Under the pieces are notes generated by a model. It ran no database searches. It was not told the origin of the DNA and worked only from the letters and a program-made list of their open reading frames with translations. DNA of 64,000 nucleotides from Yersinia frederiksenii ATCC 33641 (lineage in GTDB: Bacteria; Pseudomonadota; Gammaproteobacteria; Enterobacterales; Enterobacteriaceae): positions 2,219,886 to 2,283,885 of the forward strand of contig NZ_KN150731.1 of NCBI RefSeq assembly GCF_000754805.1. The letters run 5' to 3'. The translations under genes and the position numbers were made by a program. Numbering within the stretch: the first letter of the stretch is position 1; every line of letters begins with the position of its first letter. Shown here piece by piece: positions 32,438 to 43,745 of the stretch.

Positions 32438-32694
32438 AAAAAATCCTTACTGTTAATAAAAAAGGGGCGCTAAACCATAGGAAGTAGATTACGCGCTTTT
32501 TTTTCATTACACAGCCGGATAACAATGATGAAGATATTCAATAAATTTGAATAGATAAAACAGCAGGGAAAATACGCTAACGAAGGTTTGGCGGCAGAAA
32601 ATAACCGGGCGGCGACCTATTCAAGATAATAGCGGCAACCCGGCTGTAAACTAGCTTATCAACAGGCAATATCAGCTGATATTGCCATCAGAAA

Positions 32695-33348
32695 TCAGCT
32701 GGCTTTTTTGGCTTGAGACTGAAGATACTCAGCCAGATCATCAATTGTCACCACTGGCATATCATGCAATTTGGCGAACTCAATCACTTCTGGCGCATGT
32801 GCCATGCTACCATCGTCATTGGTCAGTTCACACAAAACGCCGGCAGGTTTGAAGCCAGCTAGTGTGGCTAAATCAATGGATGCTTCGGTATGACCACGGC
32901 GAGATAATACGCCACCCGGTTGACCGCGCAGCGGGAATACGTGGCCCGGACGATTAAGGTCAGCAGGTTTAGCATTATCAGCAATTGCCGCACGGATAGT
33001 CGTCAAACGATCAGCGGCAGAAACCCCAGTGGTCACACCTTTAGCCGCTTCGATTGTCACGGTAAATGCAGTTTGGAACTGGCTAGAGTTATGGCTGACC
33101 ATCATTGGCAAGTCAAGCTGTTGGCGGCGTTCGTCAGTGATACACAGGCACACAATGCCACTGCCGTGGCGGATAGTCAGTGCCATTTGCTCAACAGTCA
33201 TTGCTTCAGCAGCAAAAACCATATCGCCTTCGTTTTCACGACTTTCGTCATCCAACACCATAACACCGTGGCCATTACGCAGCGCGTCGATAGCACGTTC
33301 TACACGCTCAACAGGCGTGCCAAAATCTGATAGAAGGGTCTGATTCAT
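32695..33348 (-). CDS. ribB: 3,4-dihydroxy-2-butanone-4-phosphate synthase
   Basis: Makes the four-carbon unit of riboflavin from ribulose 5-phosphate. 217 aa, single-domain enterobacterial form without a fused RibA. Catalytic acidic loop [16 protein letters not shown] near residue 33, RPGHVFPL around 135 and [13 protein letters not shown]. Preceded by a full FMN riboswitch; ribosome site TGAGG before ATG. Confidence 0.97.
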   Translation of the reverse strand: MNQTLLSDFGTPVERVERAIDALRNGHGVMVLDDESRENEGDMVFAAEAMTVEQMALTIRHGSGIVCLCITDERRQQLDLPMMVSHNSSQFQTAFTVTIEAAKGVTTGVSAADRLTTIRAAIADNAKPADLNRPGHVFPLRGQPGGVLSRRGHTEASIDLATLAGFKPAGVLCELTNDDGSMAHAPEVIEFAKLHDMPVVTIDDLAEYLQSQAKKAS

Positions 33349-33482
33349 GGTAAAAAAACCTCATTAAAATTATGGATTACCAGAATCAGGGCGGTCTTGA
33401 GGAGTATATGGCCATTTTCTCTATATCAATAGAAATAGCCGAAATAACGCAAGCGAGCCATAGGCCCGGCATATACCGTTAC

Positions 33483-33656
33483 TCTCTCCCATCCGGACTA
33501 TAACCGTCGGCCCCGGAATTACACCGGGTCTGCTGACCTCTACCCCGCACTCTTTAACAAGAGAAACAGCGTGAGCGCTCGCGGGCTTTTGCACCACGAC
33601 ACAGGAATGCCGCAACACAATTTACCGCCGGTGGGGACTTGCACCCCGCCCTGAGA
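33483..33656 (-). promoter_or_regulatory. FMN riboswitch (RFN element) controlling ribB
   Basis: Read on the minus strand: AGGGCGGGGTGCAAGTCCCC, ACCGGCGGTAAATTG, then a variable GC-rich arm, GGGTCAGCAGACCCGGTGTA, ATTCCGGGGCCGACGGTTAT and AGTCCGGATGGGAGAGAG. These are the conserved RFN parts in order, closed by TTCTC/GAGAG. It ends about 135 bases before the ribB ATG; that spacer holds the expression platform, with TGAGGTTTTTTT at the ribosome site. FMN binding should lower ribB expression. Confidence 0.96.
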
Positions 33657-33787
33657 ATAAGCCCTATGACTATAGCGCTATTGATTCGTCGGGGCAATTA
33701 CCAAAATGGTGATATGCGGAGGTTTATACAATTGGCATCTGGCATTACACTAGAAGGGGTAACTACACATCTAATTAGGGAAACACC

Positions 33788-34087
33788 ATGATTGACCCGA
33801 AAAAAATTGAACAAATCGCCCGCCAGGTGCATGAGTCTATGCCGAAAGGTATTCGCGAATTCGGGGACGATGTCGAAAAGAAAATCCGCATGGTTCTGCA
33901 ATCGCAGTTAACCCGCTTGGATTTGGTTAATCGTGAAGAGTTCGACATACAAACTCAGGTATTGCTGCGTACTCGAGAAAAGCTAGCTTTGCTGGAACAG
34001 CGTATGGGCGAGCTGGAAGCCAAACTCAACAGTGCTCCAGTTTCTGTTGATACGCCAAAAGCTGTCGACGACAAAACGGGCGAGTAA
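33788..34087 (+). CDS. ubiK: Ubiquinone biosynthesis accessory factor UbiK (YqiC)
   Basis: Small helical BMFP-type protein, 99 aa, that supports ubiquinone synthesis under air together with UbiJ. N-terminal amphipathic helix [18 protein letters not shown] and a coiled coil with [24 protein letters not shown]. Divergent from ribB, as in E. coli. Ends before a strong terminator. Confidence 0.95.
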   Translation: MIDPKKIEQIARQVHESMPKGIREFGDDVEKKIRMVLQSQLTRLDLVNREEFDIQTQVLLRTREKLALLEQRMGELEAKLNSAPVSVDTPKAVDDKTGE

Positions 34088-34103
34088 TATCCCCTTGATG
34101 ACT

Positions 34104-34128
34104 AGGGCGCCCTATGGCGCCCTTTGTT
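34104..34128 (+). terminator. Terminator downstream of ubiK
   Basis: Perfect stem AGGGCGCC (34104-34111) / GGCGCCCT (34116-34123), loop CTAT, then TTGTTT. Lies 8 bases before the yjeH stop, so it may serve both convergent genes. Confidence 0.75.
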
Positions 34129-34130
34129 TA

Positions 34131-35375
34131 CTACTGTATTACTGATGCCCGCGTTCGGGACATTAATATCCATAACAGCGAAAACATCAGTAAAGCGTAT
34201 AAACTTTTCCAACCAATCATGACCAGCAATACACAACACAGAATACTGCCAATCACTGACATCACCCGCGAACGCCCACTTAACAAGCGAATCCCCGCCA
34301 ACATGCACAACAAATAAATCAGTACAAAAATACCATTGGCATAAACAATCAATAGGTCCAATGGCAAAGATAGCCAGTAAATCAGCAGCGCGAAGGCCAG
34401 ACAACTGCCAACCACCGCGGTGAGTGCATTCACCGGTGTCTTCCCGACGGAGAGCTGTGCCAACTTACTTTGCGGGCGAATCTGAGCTTGCGACCACACC
34501 ATACGAGCGAAACTTTGAGTATAAATATTAACGCTGGCAAAGCAGGCTAAATAGCCAATAATGCAGGCTACCCACAGCGCATGCGCACCAAAGAGTTGCA
34601 CCACAATCCCCGGTAATGAAGCAGCGGCGGCCTGCTGTTCGCCATAAGCGTGGAAATGTAACACAGCCACGGTACATCCCCAGTAAACTGCGCCGGCCAC
34701 CAGAAGCCCAACTATTAGGGCGCGGGGGAAATCACGTTCAGGATGACGAAATTCTGTTGCCAGATGCGCGAAGGCTTCCAGTCCCACAAAGCACCAGAAC
34801 ATCACAGCCAGTGCACTAAACATATTTGGCGGGGAGATATCTTGTAATTTCGGCCAAGGTATCTGTGATGGGTGAATATCCCCCTGCCACCAGATTGCCA
34901 CCACCAGCGCGATAACCAGCAACGCAATTAAGGTTTGCACATTGGCACTGGACCCTGCACTGCGGGTTCCCAGTAGCCAAATGACCAGCAGGGTCACCAG
35001 TTGCACCATCAAAAGCCCGGAATCACTCCAGCCAAAAGTCGCTTGCCAAAAACCGGCGGCAATTTGTAACGCGGCCGGTAAACCCACGGGGATGACGGAT
35101 AAAAATAGCCAGCCAGTGACTTTCCCAAGTTTAGGTCCAAAGGCCATAGTAACGAAATGAGCCGCGCCCCCCGCACTGGGGAAGTGGCGACCTAAAGCGG
35201 CAAAAGCGATAGCAATAGGAAAAACCAGCACAATCAATACCGGCCAGGCCCACAGGCTGTCGTCACCTGCCAGCATTGCCGCCAAAGCGGGGACGGCAAA
35301 GACACCGGTCCCTAGCAGTGAGGTGGACAGTAACCCGACTCCTTGTGCGAGGCTTAACTCCTGTTTTAGTCCCAC
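34131..35375 (-). CDS. yjeH: Amino-acid exporter YjeH (APC family), GTG start
   Basis: APC-superfamily permease; E. coli YjeH exports methionine and branched-chain amino acids. 414 aa and about 12 membrane segments. First-helix motif GVGLLSTSLLGTGVFAVPAL near the N terminus and CFVGLEAFAHLATEFRHPER in the middle. The start is placed at GTG 35375 (VGLKQELSLAQG), where AAGG lies upstream and alignment with E. coli begins; an ATG at 35417 lies inside an ERIC element. In E. coli yjeH sits elsewhere, so this is a local gene-order difference. Confidence 0.88.
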   Translation of the reverse strand: MGLKQELSLAQGVGLLSTSLLGTGVFAVPALAAMLAGDDSLWAWPVLIVLVFPIAIAFAALGRHFPSAGGAAHFVTMAFGPKLGKVTGWLFLSVIPVGLPAALQIAAGFWQATFGWSDSGLLMVQLVTLLVIWLLGTRSAGSSANVQTLIALLVIALVVAIWWQGDIHPSQIPWPKLQDISPPNMFSALAVMFWCFVGLEAFAHLATEFRHPERDFPRALIVGLLVAGAVYWGCTVAVLHFHAYGEQQAAAASLPGIVVQLFGAHALWVACIIGYLACFASVNIYTQSFARMVWSQAQIRPQSKLAQLSVGKTPVNALTAVVGSCLAFALLIYWLSLPLDLLIVYANGIFVLIYLLCMLAGIRLLSGRSRVMSVIGSILCCVLLVMIGWKSLYALLMFSLLWILMSRTRASVIQ

Positions 35376-35403
35376 TTCACCGCCTTTTTCTATACCTAAT
35401 CTA

Positions 35404-35528
35404 ATACCCAAAGCCATTGGAGTGGCAGGTAGCCAGCAAGCAAATACATCCCGATGAGCTTACTCAAGTAAGTTATTCGGGTAAGTGCACGCAGCTAACG
35501 CCCCTGCAACTTCAAGGCCGAAGGATAT
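35404..35528. repeat. ERIC element between yjeH and hldE
   Basis: 125 bases with full ERIC layout: ATACCCAAAGCCATTGGAG, GTAGCCAGCAAGC, CCCGATGAGCTTACTCAAGT with AAGTTATTCGGGTAAGTGC, CGCAGCTAACGCC, CCTGCAACTTCAAG and GGATAT. The central palindrome GAGCTTACT/AAGTAAG is the region used for ERIC typing. Its right end touches the hldE stop codon (TAG at 35531-35529), and its left end lies 28 bases before the yjeH GTG. Confidence 0.88.
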
Positions 35529-36959
35529 CTAGCCGCGGCCATTCTTGATTGACTGAATAATATTAGTGGTAGAAACACCATCTTCAAAATTCAGTACTTT
35601 AACTTCACCACCTGCGGCCCAAACCTCTGCGCTACCTGCAATCTCATCAGGTTTATAATCGCCGCCTTTCACCAGCAGATCCGGTAAAATATCAGCAATT
35701 AAGCGCTGTGGTGTATCTTCTTCAAATGGCACGACCCAATCCACGGCTTCCAATGCACCCAAGACAATCATGCGCTGATCCAGTGGATTCACCGGGCGTT
35801 TTTCACCTTTTAAGCGTTTGGTCGATGCGTCGCTGTTAACCGCGACAATCAGACGATCGCCCAACTTGCGGGCATTAGCTAAGTAGGAAACATGACCGGC
35901 ATGCAGAATGTCAAAGATACCGTTAGTCATCACCACTTTTTCGCCGCGCTGACGGGCCTGCATTACCGCTTTTTTCAGCTGCTGCTCATCCATCACGCCG
36001 AAACCGGTCTCTGCACGGCCACGGATAGCATTTTCCAGCTCAATTGGCGATACCGTTGAGGTACCCAATTTGCCGACCACAACGCCAGCAGCAGCATTCG
36101 CCAAGAAGCATGACTCTTCAAGGGTATTTCCCGCCGCCAATGCAGCCGCCAGCACACCAATCACCGTGTCGCCAGCCCCGGTCACATCAAATACTTCCTG
36201 GGCCTGAGTGGGTAAATGTAATGGTGGTTTACCCGGCTGAAGCAGAGTCATCCCCTGTTCGGAGCGAGTCACCAGCAAGGCTGAAAGTTCAAAATCAGCC
36301 ACCAGTTTCATACCACGGCTAACTAACTCTTCTTCGTTCTTACAGTGGCCCACCACCGCTTCAAACTCAGATAGATTAGGTGTCAGCAGGGTCGCACCGC
36401 GATAACGCTCAAAATCGCTGCCTTTAGGATCGATAAGAACTGGAACGTTTGCTTTACGGGCCAACTGGATCATCGGCTGCACGCTGTTGAGCGCACCTTT
36501 GGCGTAGTCGGACAGTACCAGAGCGCCAATCTGCGGCAGCGCTTGTTGGATGCGCTCAAAGATAGGCTGCGGATCGACACCGTCAAAACCTTCTTCAAAA
36601 TCCAGGCGGATCAGCTGTTGGTTACGGGACAGTACCCGTAATTTGGTAATAGTCGGGTGAGTCGGTACCGAAACAAAATCACAGCGCACCTGAACTTCAT
36701 TCAGCTTGCTGGTCAATGCTCGCGCGGCATCATCAATACCGGTCAACCCAACTAAACGGGAAATAGCGCCAAGGGAGGCGATGTTCATCGCCACGTTAGC
36801 AGCACCACCGGGACGTTCTTCGATGGTATCAACTTTCACGACCGGCACCGGTGCTTCTGGTGAAATTCGGCTGGTTGGGCCATACCAATAACGGTCTAAC
36901 ATGACATCACCAACGACTAATACACCGGCGCGGCGAAAATCAGGCAGCGTGACTTTCAT
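35529..36959 (-). CDS. hldE: Bifunctional heptose-7-phosphate kinase / heptose-1-phosphate adenylyltransferase
   Basis: Two steps of ADP-heptose synthesis for the LPS inner core. 476 aa. N-terminal PfkB-type kinase with [13 protein letters not shown] and the GAGDT anion hole in [16 protein letters not shown] (about 258-273); C-terminal cytidylyltransferase-like domain with [18 protein letters not shown] (HxGH). Usual length. Its stop is abutted by ERIC, so the 3' end of the message would carry the element. Confidence 0.96.
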   Translation of the reverse strand: MKVTLPDFRRAGVLVVGDVMLDRYWYGPTSRISPEAPVPVVKVDTIEERPGGAANVAMNIASLGAISRLVGLTGIDDAARALTSKLNEVQVRCDFVSVPTHPTITKLRVLSRNQQLIRLDFEEGFDGVDPQPIFERIQQALPQIGALVLSDYAKGALNSVQPMIQLARKANVPVLIDPKGSDFERYRGATLLTPNLSEFEAVVGHCKNEEELVSRGMKLVADFELSALLVTRSEQGMTLLQPGKPPLHLPTQAQEVFDVTGAGDTVIGVLAAALAAGNTLEESCFLANAAAGVVVGKLGTSTVSPIELENAIRGRAETGFGVMDEQQLKKAVMQARQRGEKVVMTNGIFDILHAGHVSYLANARKLGDRLIVAVNSDASTKRLKGEKRPVNPLDQRMIVLGALEAVDWVVPFEEDTPQRLIADILPDLLVKGGDYKPDEIAGSAEVWAAGGEVKVLNFEDGVSTTNIIQSIKNGRG

Positions 36960-37034
36960 ACGTTAGCCCCCCAAAGTGAACTGTTATTAACCCCGAAAAC
37001 ACACATCCCTTCGCTCCAATTTTGTGTTTGTACT

Positions 37035-37091
37035 ACCCAATAGATTTCAAGTTGCCGCCAACACCTCTGCGACTTGAAAGATGATGGGTAT
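37035..37091. repeat. Small palindromic intergenic repeat between hldE and glnE
   Basis: Imperfect inverted repeat of about 57 bases: TACCCAATAGATTTCAAGT on the left, GACTTGAAAGATGATGGGTA on the right. The ATACCCATCATCTTTCAAGT end is characteristic of small repeats I associate with Yersinia intergenic regions; here the middle appears deleted. Lies upstream of hldE and downstream of glnE. Confidence 0.6.
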
Positions 37092-37144
37092 ATATGGTGC
37101 TGGATAATATCACAGACACCTTATATCCCATTAATAACTGGAAT

Positions 37145-39997
37145 TTATACGCTCGTTGGCGCAGCAACCAGCCATTTACGCCAACTGGCGGCCACTTGTG
37201 CTCTTTCTGTGATAAAGCTATCAACCGGGACTTTGCTTGACTGCTCCTGCAGTGCCAGATGATGAATTTCATCACGCATGGTGACATAAGCACGTGTTAA
37301 TGCTGCGGCCTCCTCCGGCGCCATAATGTCGTAATTGGCCATGAGCTCAAAAATTCGTACATTATCAGACCAACGGGTCAAACGTGGTTCAGTGGAGGCA
37401 TAGCGCAATACCAGATACTGTGCGATAAACTCAATATCGGTTATCCCACCTTCATCTGCTTTGATATCAAAGATATCACGCTGTTTACTGCCCAAATGAG
37501 TGCGCATTTTCTCGCGCATTTCGCGCACTTCTTGCTGCAATTGCGAGGCCTCATGAGGGCGGCAAAGAATTTGCTGGCGGATAGCATCAAATTGTTGGTG
37601 CAGTGCCGGGTCGCCATAGACAATGCGGGCACGAACCAGCGCCTGATGCTCCCAAGTCCAGGCTTCATTCTGCTGATAATCGGCGAAAGCTTCGATGGTA
37701 CTGACCAACATGCCAGCTTCACCGGATGGCCGTAGCCGTGCATCGACCTCATACAAAATGCCCGATGAAGTGCGGGTACTGAATAAATGCATGACGCGCT
37801 GCGCTAGACGTAAATAGAACTGGCGGCCATCAATACTGCGCTCACCGTCAGTCATCACATCCAGTGGGCAATCGAGTAGGAATACTAAATCCAGATCTGA
37901 GCTATAGCCCAGTTCCCAACCGCCCAGTTTGCCATAACCAATCACCGCAAAACCACGGCCCTCGCGCTGTTGCAAATGGCTCGGCTGACCATAGCGAGCC
38001 ACCATCTGCCCCCAAGCTTGTTGGATAACCGCATCAATGATGGCTTCAGCCAAGTAAGTTAAGTGATCACTCACTTTCATTACCGGCAGAGCCTCGGTGA
38101 TATCACCGGCAGCAATACGCAATTGTTGGGCTTGTTTAAACTGGCGTAAAGCCTCCAGTTGCTGCTCTTCGTCGTCTTCAGGCACCCGTAGCAAATATTG
38201 ACGCAATTCATCGCGGTAAGCGCCGGGTTCCAATGGCTGATAAAACGATTGTGGATCAAGTAACTCATCCAATAACAGTGGGTAACGAGCCAGTTGGCTG
38301 GCGACCATCGGAGAGGCTGAGCACAAGCGGATAACATGTTTTAGCGCCGCATGGTACTCCACCAGCAATTCCAAATAAGTAGTGCGAGTGACAATACTCA
38401 GCAGTAATTGAATCAAGCGACTAAGGGCAACATTGGCATCTGGACGTGGACACACTTCGGCAAACAACCTTGGCATCAGTTGATCCAGGACCTCACGACC
38501 ACGCGGACCAATGGTGCGTTTATCGACGTCGTGGCGGAAATCATTCACAGTGGTCAGCAACTGACCGCGAGCAGTTTCGTCTAAGTGCGGCGTCAGTGGT
38601 GCTAAATCTCCCTCTTCCAAAGCATCCTGCCACAGACTTTTATACAAACCATGGCAAGGATCTTCGCCGATATCCGGGGTATCGTCGCCAATTAGATCAT
38701 CAAAAACCACCCGCACAGCCTGCATATGCTGCTCTAAAGCACTATTCATGGCCGCCCAGTCGGCATACCCCATGCCCCAAGCCAATCGGGCCTGATTCAG
38801 CGCATCACTGGGTAAGGTCTGGGTTTGCTCATCACCAATGGCTTGCAGTAGATTTTCTAAACGGCGCAAAAACAGGTAGCTACCACTGAGATCATTCACC
38901 TGCGCTTCGGGCAGCAAACCCAAATCTGCCACGGCCTGCAAGGTCGGCAACAAAGCGCGCTGTTGTAAGCGAGGTTCACGACCACCACGAATAAGCTGGA
39001 AAACTTGCGTGATAAATTCTATTTCACGAATCCCGCCAGCACCCAGTTTGATATTGTCTTTCAAGCCGCGACGCCGAACTTCACGCGCAATCATCCCTTT
39101 CATATTGCGCAGCGATTGGATCACACTGAAATCGATATAGCGCCGGAAGACAAAAGGCCGCAAAGTCTGGCGTAACTCTTTGCTGTAGTGGTCTTCAGCA
39201 CCGCCCATCAGGCGAGCCTTAACCATGGCATAACGCTCCCAGTCACGCCCCTGCTCTTGGTAATAATCCTCCAGCGCAGCGAAACTCAAGACCAAGGGGC
39301 CGCTATCGCCAAATGGACGTAGCCGCATATCCACCCGATAGACAAAACCGTCTATCGTTTGCTGGTCCAGCGCCTTAATGAGCCGCTGCCCTAAGCGCGT
39401 GAAAAACTGGGCATTATCGAATTGCCGGCGTCCCCCCTGAGTCTGGCCGTTTTCCGGGTAAGCAAAAATCAGATCGATATCTGACGAGAAATTAAGCTCA
39501 CCGCCACCTAATTTCCCCATACCTAAAATCAGCAGCGGCTGCGGCTCACCCAGGCTATTACTCGGAGTACCAAACTCCCGGCAACAAGCCTGATATAGCC
39601 AGTCGCGCGCGGCAATAATCAAGCTTTCAGCCAACCAACTTAGCTGCTGCAATGTATCCGTCGTGGTGCTGGTTTGTAGCGCCTGTGACCAAGCGATACG
39701 TACCATCACTCGGCGGCGAAACAGCCGCAAAGCCGCTAATAACGCGGCTTCGTCTGGCACGTCAGCCAGCGCCTGGCTTAACCATTGGGGATAAAATTGC
39801 CACTCATCGGGTTGCGGCGGTTGCTGATGCAACTCGTCCAGCCATTCAGGGTGAATCAGTAACATGTCACTGACAAAATCACTCAGCGCTAATACCGCAA
39901 TATCTTCTTCACGCAAACTCGGTGGAGCCGGTAACTCACAAAAACGCTGTTGGACATTCTGCGCCTGATGCTGTAATTCCGAAGAGAGTGGCAACAT
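37145..39997 (-). CDS. glnE: Bifunctional glutamine synthetase adenylyltransferase / deadenylylase
   Basis: Adds or removes AMP on glutamine synthetase in response to PII and glutamine. 950 aa (E. coli 946). Two nucleotidyltransferase domains are evident: [18 protein letters not shown] in the N-terminal (deadenylylating) half and [18 protein letters not shown] in the C-terminal (adenylylating) half. ygiF is 11 bases upstream on the same strand and probably co-transcribed. Confidence 0.96.
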   Translation of the reverse strand: MLPLSSELQHQAQNVQQRFCELPAPPSLREEDIAVLALSDFVSDMLLIHPEWLDELHQQPPQPDEWQFYPQWLSQALADVPDEAALLAALRLFRRRVMVRIAWSQALQTSTTTDTLQQLSWLAESLIIAARDWLYQACCREFGTPSNSLGEPQPLLILGMGKLGGGELNFSSDIDLIFAYPENGQTQGGRRQFDNAQFFTRLGQRLIKALDQQTIDGFVYRVDMRLRPFGDSGPLVLSFAALEDYYQEQGRDWERYAMVKARLMGGAEDHYSKELRQTLRPFVFRRYIDFSVIQSLRNMKGMIAREVRRRGLKDNIKLGAGGIREIEFITQVFQLIRGGREPRLQQRALLPTLQAVADLGLLPEAQVNDLSGSYLFLRRLENLLQAIGDEQTQTLPSDALNQARLAWGMGYADWAAMNSALEQHMQAVRVVFDDLIGDDTPDIGEDPCHGLYKSLWQDALEEGDLAPLTPHLDETARGQLLTTVNDFRHDVDKRTIGPRGREVLDQLMPRLFAEVCPRPDANVALSRLIQLLLSIVTRTTYLELLVEYHAALKHVIRLCSASPMVASQLARYPLLLDELLDPQSFYQPLEPGAYRDELRQYLLRVPEDDEEQQLEALRQFKQAQQLRIAAGDITEALPVMKVSDHLTYLAEAIIDAVIQQAWGQMVARYGQPSHLQQREGRGFAVIGYGKLGGWELGYSSDLDLVFLLDCPLDVMTDGERSIDGRQFYLRLAQRVMHLFSTRTSSGILYEVDARLRPSGEAGMLVSTIEAFADYQQNEAWTWEHQALVRARIVYGDPALHQQFDAIRQQILCRPHEASQLQQEVREMREKMRTHLGSKQRDIFDIKADEGGITDIEFIAQYLVLRYASTEPRLTRWSDNVRIFELMANYDIMAPEEAAALTRAYVTMRDEIHHLALQEQSSKVPVDSFITERAQVAASWRKWLVAAPTSV

Positions 39998-40008
39998 ATC
40001 AAATTCCC

Positions 40009-41334
40009 TTAACGAGCAGAGCCATTACGCCAAAAAGCGGGCTGAGATAAGGCTTCCTTGCGGGCGGTATCACGCCAGTGCCCTTGACGTTCCATAATGG
40101 CCTGCTGCAAACCAAACCAGCCATCAATGTATGGATGCCATTCATTCTGTGGATAGAAGCCAGATAGCAATTGGAAAGACATAATCTGCCGATTTAAACG
40201 CGGAAGCTGTGCCAGGTAGCCATCATCATCCAGATTGTGAGCAAAAGCCTCTTTCAAGTCAGCAGCACTGCGGCTCAGCATAATGTCGCAGAAACGCTTA
40301 AATGAGCCATCGAATTTGGCCTGTGCTTTGGCATCCATAAATGGTCGCCAGCCAGAGGTAACCAGCCACGATGTGAGCACTAACTTACATTTCAGATAAT
40401 CGGCGCTGTAACAGAGCAACTCGGCATTGGCATTTTTCGGCTCTAACTGTGGCTCCAATGCAATCAACAAAGCCCGTAATTCGGTACTGGCTTTGCGTGG
40501 TACCAAGCCACCAAAAATAGCCAATGACTGGCGTATCATTGCTAATGCTTCAATAATCATTGCCTTGGCCGCAGACTCACCGCGCAACCATAACTCCTCA
40601 TGGTATTGCCAGTGATCCAATGCCATTTCCAGCCCGGCGACCATTCCCTGCTCTACCGTCGATTTTGGCGCTGGCTGCAATACCAATACTGGACGCAATT
40701 CACGTGGTGGATTGCCTTGCGCTAAATGATAACCACGAGCCGCTTTACTCAAATTCCCCTGACGTAACCCGCCGATTGGTGCCAATTCAGCCGCCAGTGC
40801 CAGTAAATCTGCCTGATTGCCTTGTTTTAGCTCCAGCTCGATTTCACTCAGTGGCTCCAACAGATCGACAGCTTTATCTGCACTGTTAGACGAAATTGTT
40901 CCTTGGTCGAGAGCAAGCTCTATCTCACTCTCACCGTAAGTAATTACCCACTTCTCACGCGTGAAATCCGTGCGGAACAGAGGATGTAATTCTGCTTGTA
41001 GCGCCTCAATATTCCAGCCTTCAGGCCAGATATCGGCAGGGAAACGCGCCAGATCTAATTTGTCGCTATCAATATCGACATTATATTCAGGCCGTTTATG
41101 TAAACCGCCAACTACTTTACCGCCGGTTTTCACCGTCATTTCATAACGACCATCATAGCCACGAATACGTAGGCCAATGTCATGTTGGCGCAAACGGTTA
41201 TCCGCCGTTTCAAAGTAGATATTGGTCAATGTTTGTGGGGCTGAATGCTGGTTGTGCCAAGCGGTAATTCGCTCCGGCAAAGCAGCAATGGCCGCAGGAG
41301 TAGCAATAAATTTTAATTCTATTTCAACGGTCAT
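40009..41334 (-). CDS. ygiF: Inorganic triphosphatase YgiF (CYTH-CHAD)
   Basis: CYTH-domain inorganic triphosphatase with a C-terminal CHAD domain (binds polyphosphate in relatives). CYTH signature EIELKF at the N terminus and acidic/basic tunnel residues in [23 protein letters not shown] domain from about residue 215 with conserved His/Arg helices. Start at ATG 41334 gives 441 aa beginning at the domain. ATG 41373 is a real alternative: AAAGAGG lies just ahead of it and it adds 13 residues. Confidence 0.88.
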   Translation of the reverse strand: MTVEIELKFIATPAAIAALPERITAWHNQHSAPQTLTNIYFETADNRLRQHDIGLRIRGYDGRYEMTVKTGGKVVGGLHKRPEYNVDIDSDKLDLARFPADIWPEGWNIEALQAELHPLFRTDFTREKWVITYGESEIELALDQGTISSNSADKAVDLLEPLSEIELELKQGNQADLLALAAELAPIGGLRQGNLSKAARGYHLAQGNPPRELRPVLVLQPAPKSTVEQGMVAGLEMALDHWQYHEELWLRGESAAKAMIIEALAMIRQSLAIFGGLVPRKASTELRALLIALEPQLEPKNANAELLCYSADYLKCKLVLTSWLVTSGWRPFMDAKAQAKFDGSFKRFCDIMLSRSAADLKEAFAHNLDDDGYLAQLPRLNRQIMSFQLLSGFYPQNEWHPYIDGWFGLQQAIMERQGHWRDTARKEALSQPAFWRNGSAR

Positions 41335-41637
41335 AATTTCATTCACACCGGTATGTTGCGAGATTACGGGCATTATGCCTCTTTCGCGATGATTTGCCTG
41401 TTTTACACAGATAAGCTCGCGTGGCAGCCCCAAGTCAAACCCTATTTTAACCTGTTTTGACAGGTCTACCCTAAGGCTTCATAAGACAAATTTTCACCGC
41501 GGTAAAAATGAGCAATAAAATGGCTAAAGCCGCGCTGGCTATGAGAGTAAGATAGTTCTCATTCCGGTTTATGCGTTGCGTCGGCAAACTGAACACACTA
41601 CTATCGTCACATATATTCACTCATAAATGACTCTCTA

Positions 41638-42258
41638 ATGCAGAAATTACGCCTAATTTGCCTCGCCATGCTAAGTCTCACTCTTTCTCTGAGCGCTTAC
41701 GCAGAAGAAAAACGCTACATCTCTGATGAGCTGGATACCTACGTTCATAGCGGCCCCGGTAACCAATACCGTATTGTCGGTACGCTAAAAGGTGGGGATG
41801 AAGTTACCCTGATAAGCGTTAATGACGACACAAATTATGGTCAAATTCGCGATAGTAAGGGTAAAACAACGTGGATTCCGTTGGATCAACTGAGTGAAAC
41901 TCCTAGTTTGCGTGTTCGAGTACCTGACCTTGAGCAGCAGGTCAAAACACTGACCGACAAACTGGCTAATATCGATAATAGCTGGAATCAGCGCACCGCA
42001 GAAATGCAGCAAAAAGTGGCAGCCAGCGACAGCGTTATCTCCGAACTACAAAAAGAGAATGAGTCCCTGAAAAACCAGTTAGTGGTTGCTCAGAAAAAAG
42101 TCAGCGCAGTGAATCTGCAATTGGATGACAAACAGCGCACTATTATTCTGCAATGGTTTATGTACGGCGGCGGTGTCGCGGGCATTGGCTTGCTGTTGGG
42201 TCTGATACTGCCTCATCTGATCCCTAGCCGTAAAAAGAATAACCGCTGGATGAACTGA
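41638..42258 (+). CDS. ygiM: SH3-domain inner-membrane protein YgiM
   Basis: TIGR04211-type protein, 206 aa. Cleavable signal ending AYAEE (about 22), a bacterial SH3 domain (RYISDELDTYVHSGPGNQYR onward, about 24-90), a coiled coil (about 95-165), one C-terminal membrane helix and a basic tail RKKNNRW. Function not established; bound to the inner membrane with the SH3 domain in the periplasm. In front of cca as in E. coli. Confidence 0.92.
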   Translation: MQKLRLICLAMLSLTLSLSAYAEEKRYISDELDTYVHSGPGNQYRIVGTLKGGDEVTLISVNDDTNYGQIRDSKGKTTWIPLDQLSETPSLRVRVPDLEQQVKTLTDKLANIDNSWNQRTAEMQQKVAASDSVISELQKENESLKNQLVVAQKKVSAVNLQLDDKQRTIILQWFMYGGGVAGIGLLLGLILPHLIPSRKKNNRWMN

Positions 42259-42286
42259 TATCCGCGTTATGTAAAGAATTAATTAT

Positions 42287-42309
42287 AGGCCGCCTCTCGG
42301 CGGCCTTTT
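42287..42309 (+). terminator. Terminator downstream of ygiM
   Basis: Perfect stem AGGCCGCC / GGCGGCCT with loop TCTC, then TTTT. Confidence 0.8.
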
Positions 42310-42435
42310 AGTCAGTCTGTTCCCCTCGCCCAACTATACTGAACTGACTGCTGGTAATTTTGACGGCCAGTTATAGAATCGTCGCCATCCTAGCTTTTAG
42401 CTTTAGCGCTATAACATCAAAAATGAAGGGTTTAC

Positions 42436-43674
42436 ATGGAGATTTATCTGGTTGGCGGTGCCGTCCGCGATAGCTTATTAAACCTGCCAGTTACTGAACA
42501 GGATTGGGTCGTTGTAGGTGCGACGCCAGAACAACTGCTGGCACAAGGCTACCAACAAGTGGGTAAAGATTTCCCGGTATTTCTTCACCCTGTTAGCCAT
42601 GAAGAGTACGCACTGGCGCGTACCGAACGTAAATCGGGCCAAGGTTATACCGGTTTTACTTGCTACGCCGCACCCGATGTAACATTGGAAGAAGACTTAC
42701 TGCGCCGTGATTTAACCATCAATGCGATTGCCCGCAGCAGTAATGGCGAGCTATTCGATCCTCACCATGGCCAACAAGACTTAACAAATCGAGTGTTACG
42801 CCATGTCTCTGACGCTTTTGGTGAAGATCCACTCCGTGTGCTGCGAGTTGCGCGTTTCGCAGCTCGTTTTGCTCATTTGGGTTTCACTATCGCCCCAGAG
42901 ACGCAATCGCTGATGGCAGCAATGGCTGAGAGTGGTGAGCTTTCTGCGTTAACGCCAGAACGGGTCTGGAAAGAAACCGAGAAAGCACTGAAAACACAAA
43001 GCCCGCAGATCTATTTTCATGTATTACGTGATTGTGGCGCATTGGCAGTGTTATTCCCAGAGATTGAGCGCTTGTTTGGTGTTCCGGCCCCGGAAAAATG
43101 GCATCCGGAAATTGATACAGGCATTCACACATTGATGACACTGGCTATTGCCGCCCAACTCAGCCCTGACGTTGACGTGCGTTTTGCCGCACTTTGCCAT
43201 GATTTGGGCAAGGGTTTAACACCGAAAGAGTTTTGGCCTCACCACCATGGACATGGCCCGACGGGAGTCAAATTAGTCGAGCAATTATGCCAGCGCTTAC
43301 GCGTACCGAATCCGGTACGCGATTTAGCCAAACTGGTGGCGGAATACCATGATCTTATCCATACGGTGAATAAACTCCGCCCTGAAACTCTGCTTAAGCT
43401 ATTTGATGCAATCGATGTGTGGCGCAAACCAGAGCGCCTTGAGCAGATGATTATGACCAGCGAAGCAGATGCCCGAGGCCGCACCGGTTTTGAAGAAAAT
43501 CCTTATCCACAAGGCGATTATTTACGGGCTGCATTCCATATTGCGAACAGTGTATCGGTGCAGGAGGTCGTTGCCAGCGGGCTACAAGGCTTGGCAATTC
43601 GTGACGAACTGAAGCGCCGCCGTCAGTTGGCTTTGGCACAATGGAAGTCCACTCAAGAAGTGCTTCCACAATAA
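42436..43674 (+). CDS. cca: CCA tRNA nucleotidyltransferase / phosphodiesterase
   Basis: Adds and repairs the 3' CCA of tRNA; the enterobacterial enzyme also has a C-terminal HD phosphohydrolase domain. 412 aa. Class II nucleotidyltransferase start [35 protein letters not shown] and the HD motif in [11 protein letters not shown] (about residue 255). Ends before a bidirectional terminator shared with bacA. Confidence 0.97.
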   Translation: MEIYLVGGAVRDSLLNLPVTEQDWVVVGATPEQLLAQGYQQVGKDFPVFLHPVSHEEYALARTERKSGQGYTGFTCYAAPDVTLEEDLLRRDLTINAIARSSNGELFDPHHGQQDLTNRVLRHVSDAFGEDPLRVLRVARFAARFAHLGFTIAPETQSLMAAMAESGELSALTPERVWKETEKALKTQSPQIYFHVLRDCGALAVLFPEIERLFGVPAPEKWHPEIDTGIHTLMTLAIAAQLSPDVDVRFAALCHDLGKGLTPKEFWPHHHGHGPTGVKLVEQLCQRLRVPNPVRDLAKLVAEYHDLIHTVNKLRPETLLKLFDAIDVWRKPERLEQMIMTSEADARGRTGFEENPYPQGDYLRAAFHIANSVSVQEVVASGLQGLAIRDELKRRRQLALAQWKSTQEVLPQ

Positions 43675-43693
43675 ATCACTATCATACTGAAAC

Positions 43694-43723
43694 AAAAAAG
43701 CCCTGAATAATCAGGGCTTTTTT
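43694..43723. terminator. Bidirectional terminator between cca and bacA
   Basis: Perfect symmetric stem AAAAAAGCCCTGA / TCAGGGCTTTTTT with loop ATAA, between convergent genes; gives a T tract in both directions. Confidence 0.9.
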
Positions 43724-43745
43724 GTAGCACTCGATGACTAAACCA

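Noticed and set aside
33421-33618. A short minus-strand open frame in the ribB leader
   Set aside because: It lies wholly over the FMN riboswitch, whose conserved parts explain the sequence.
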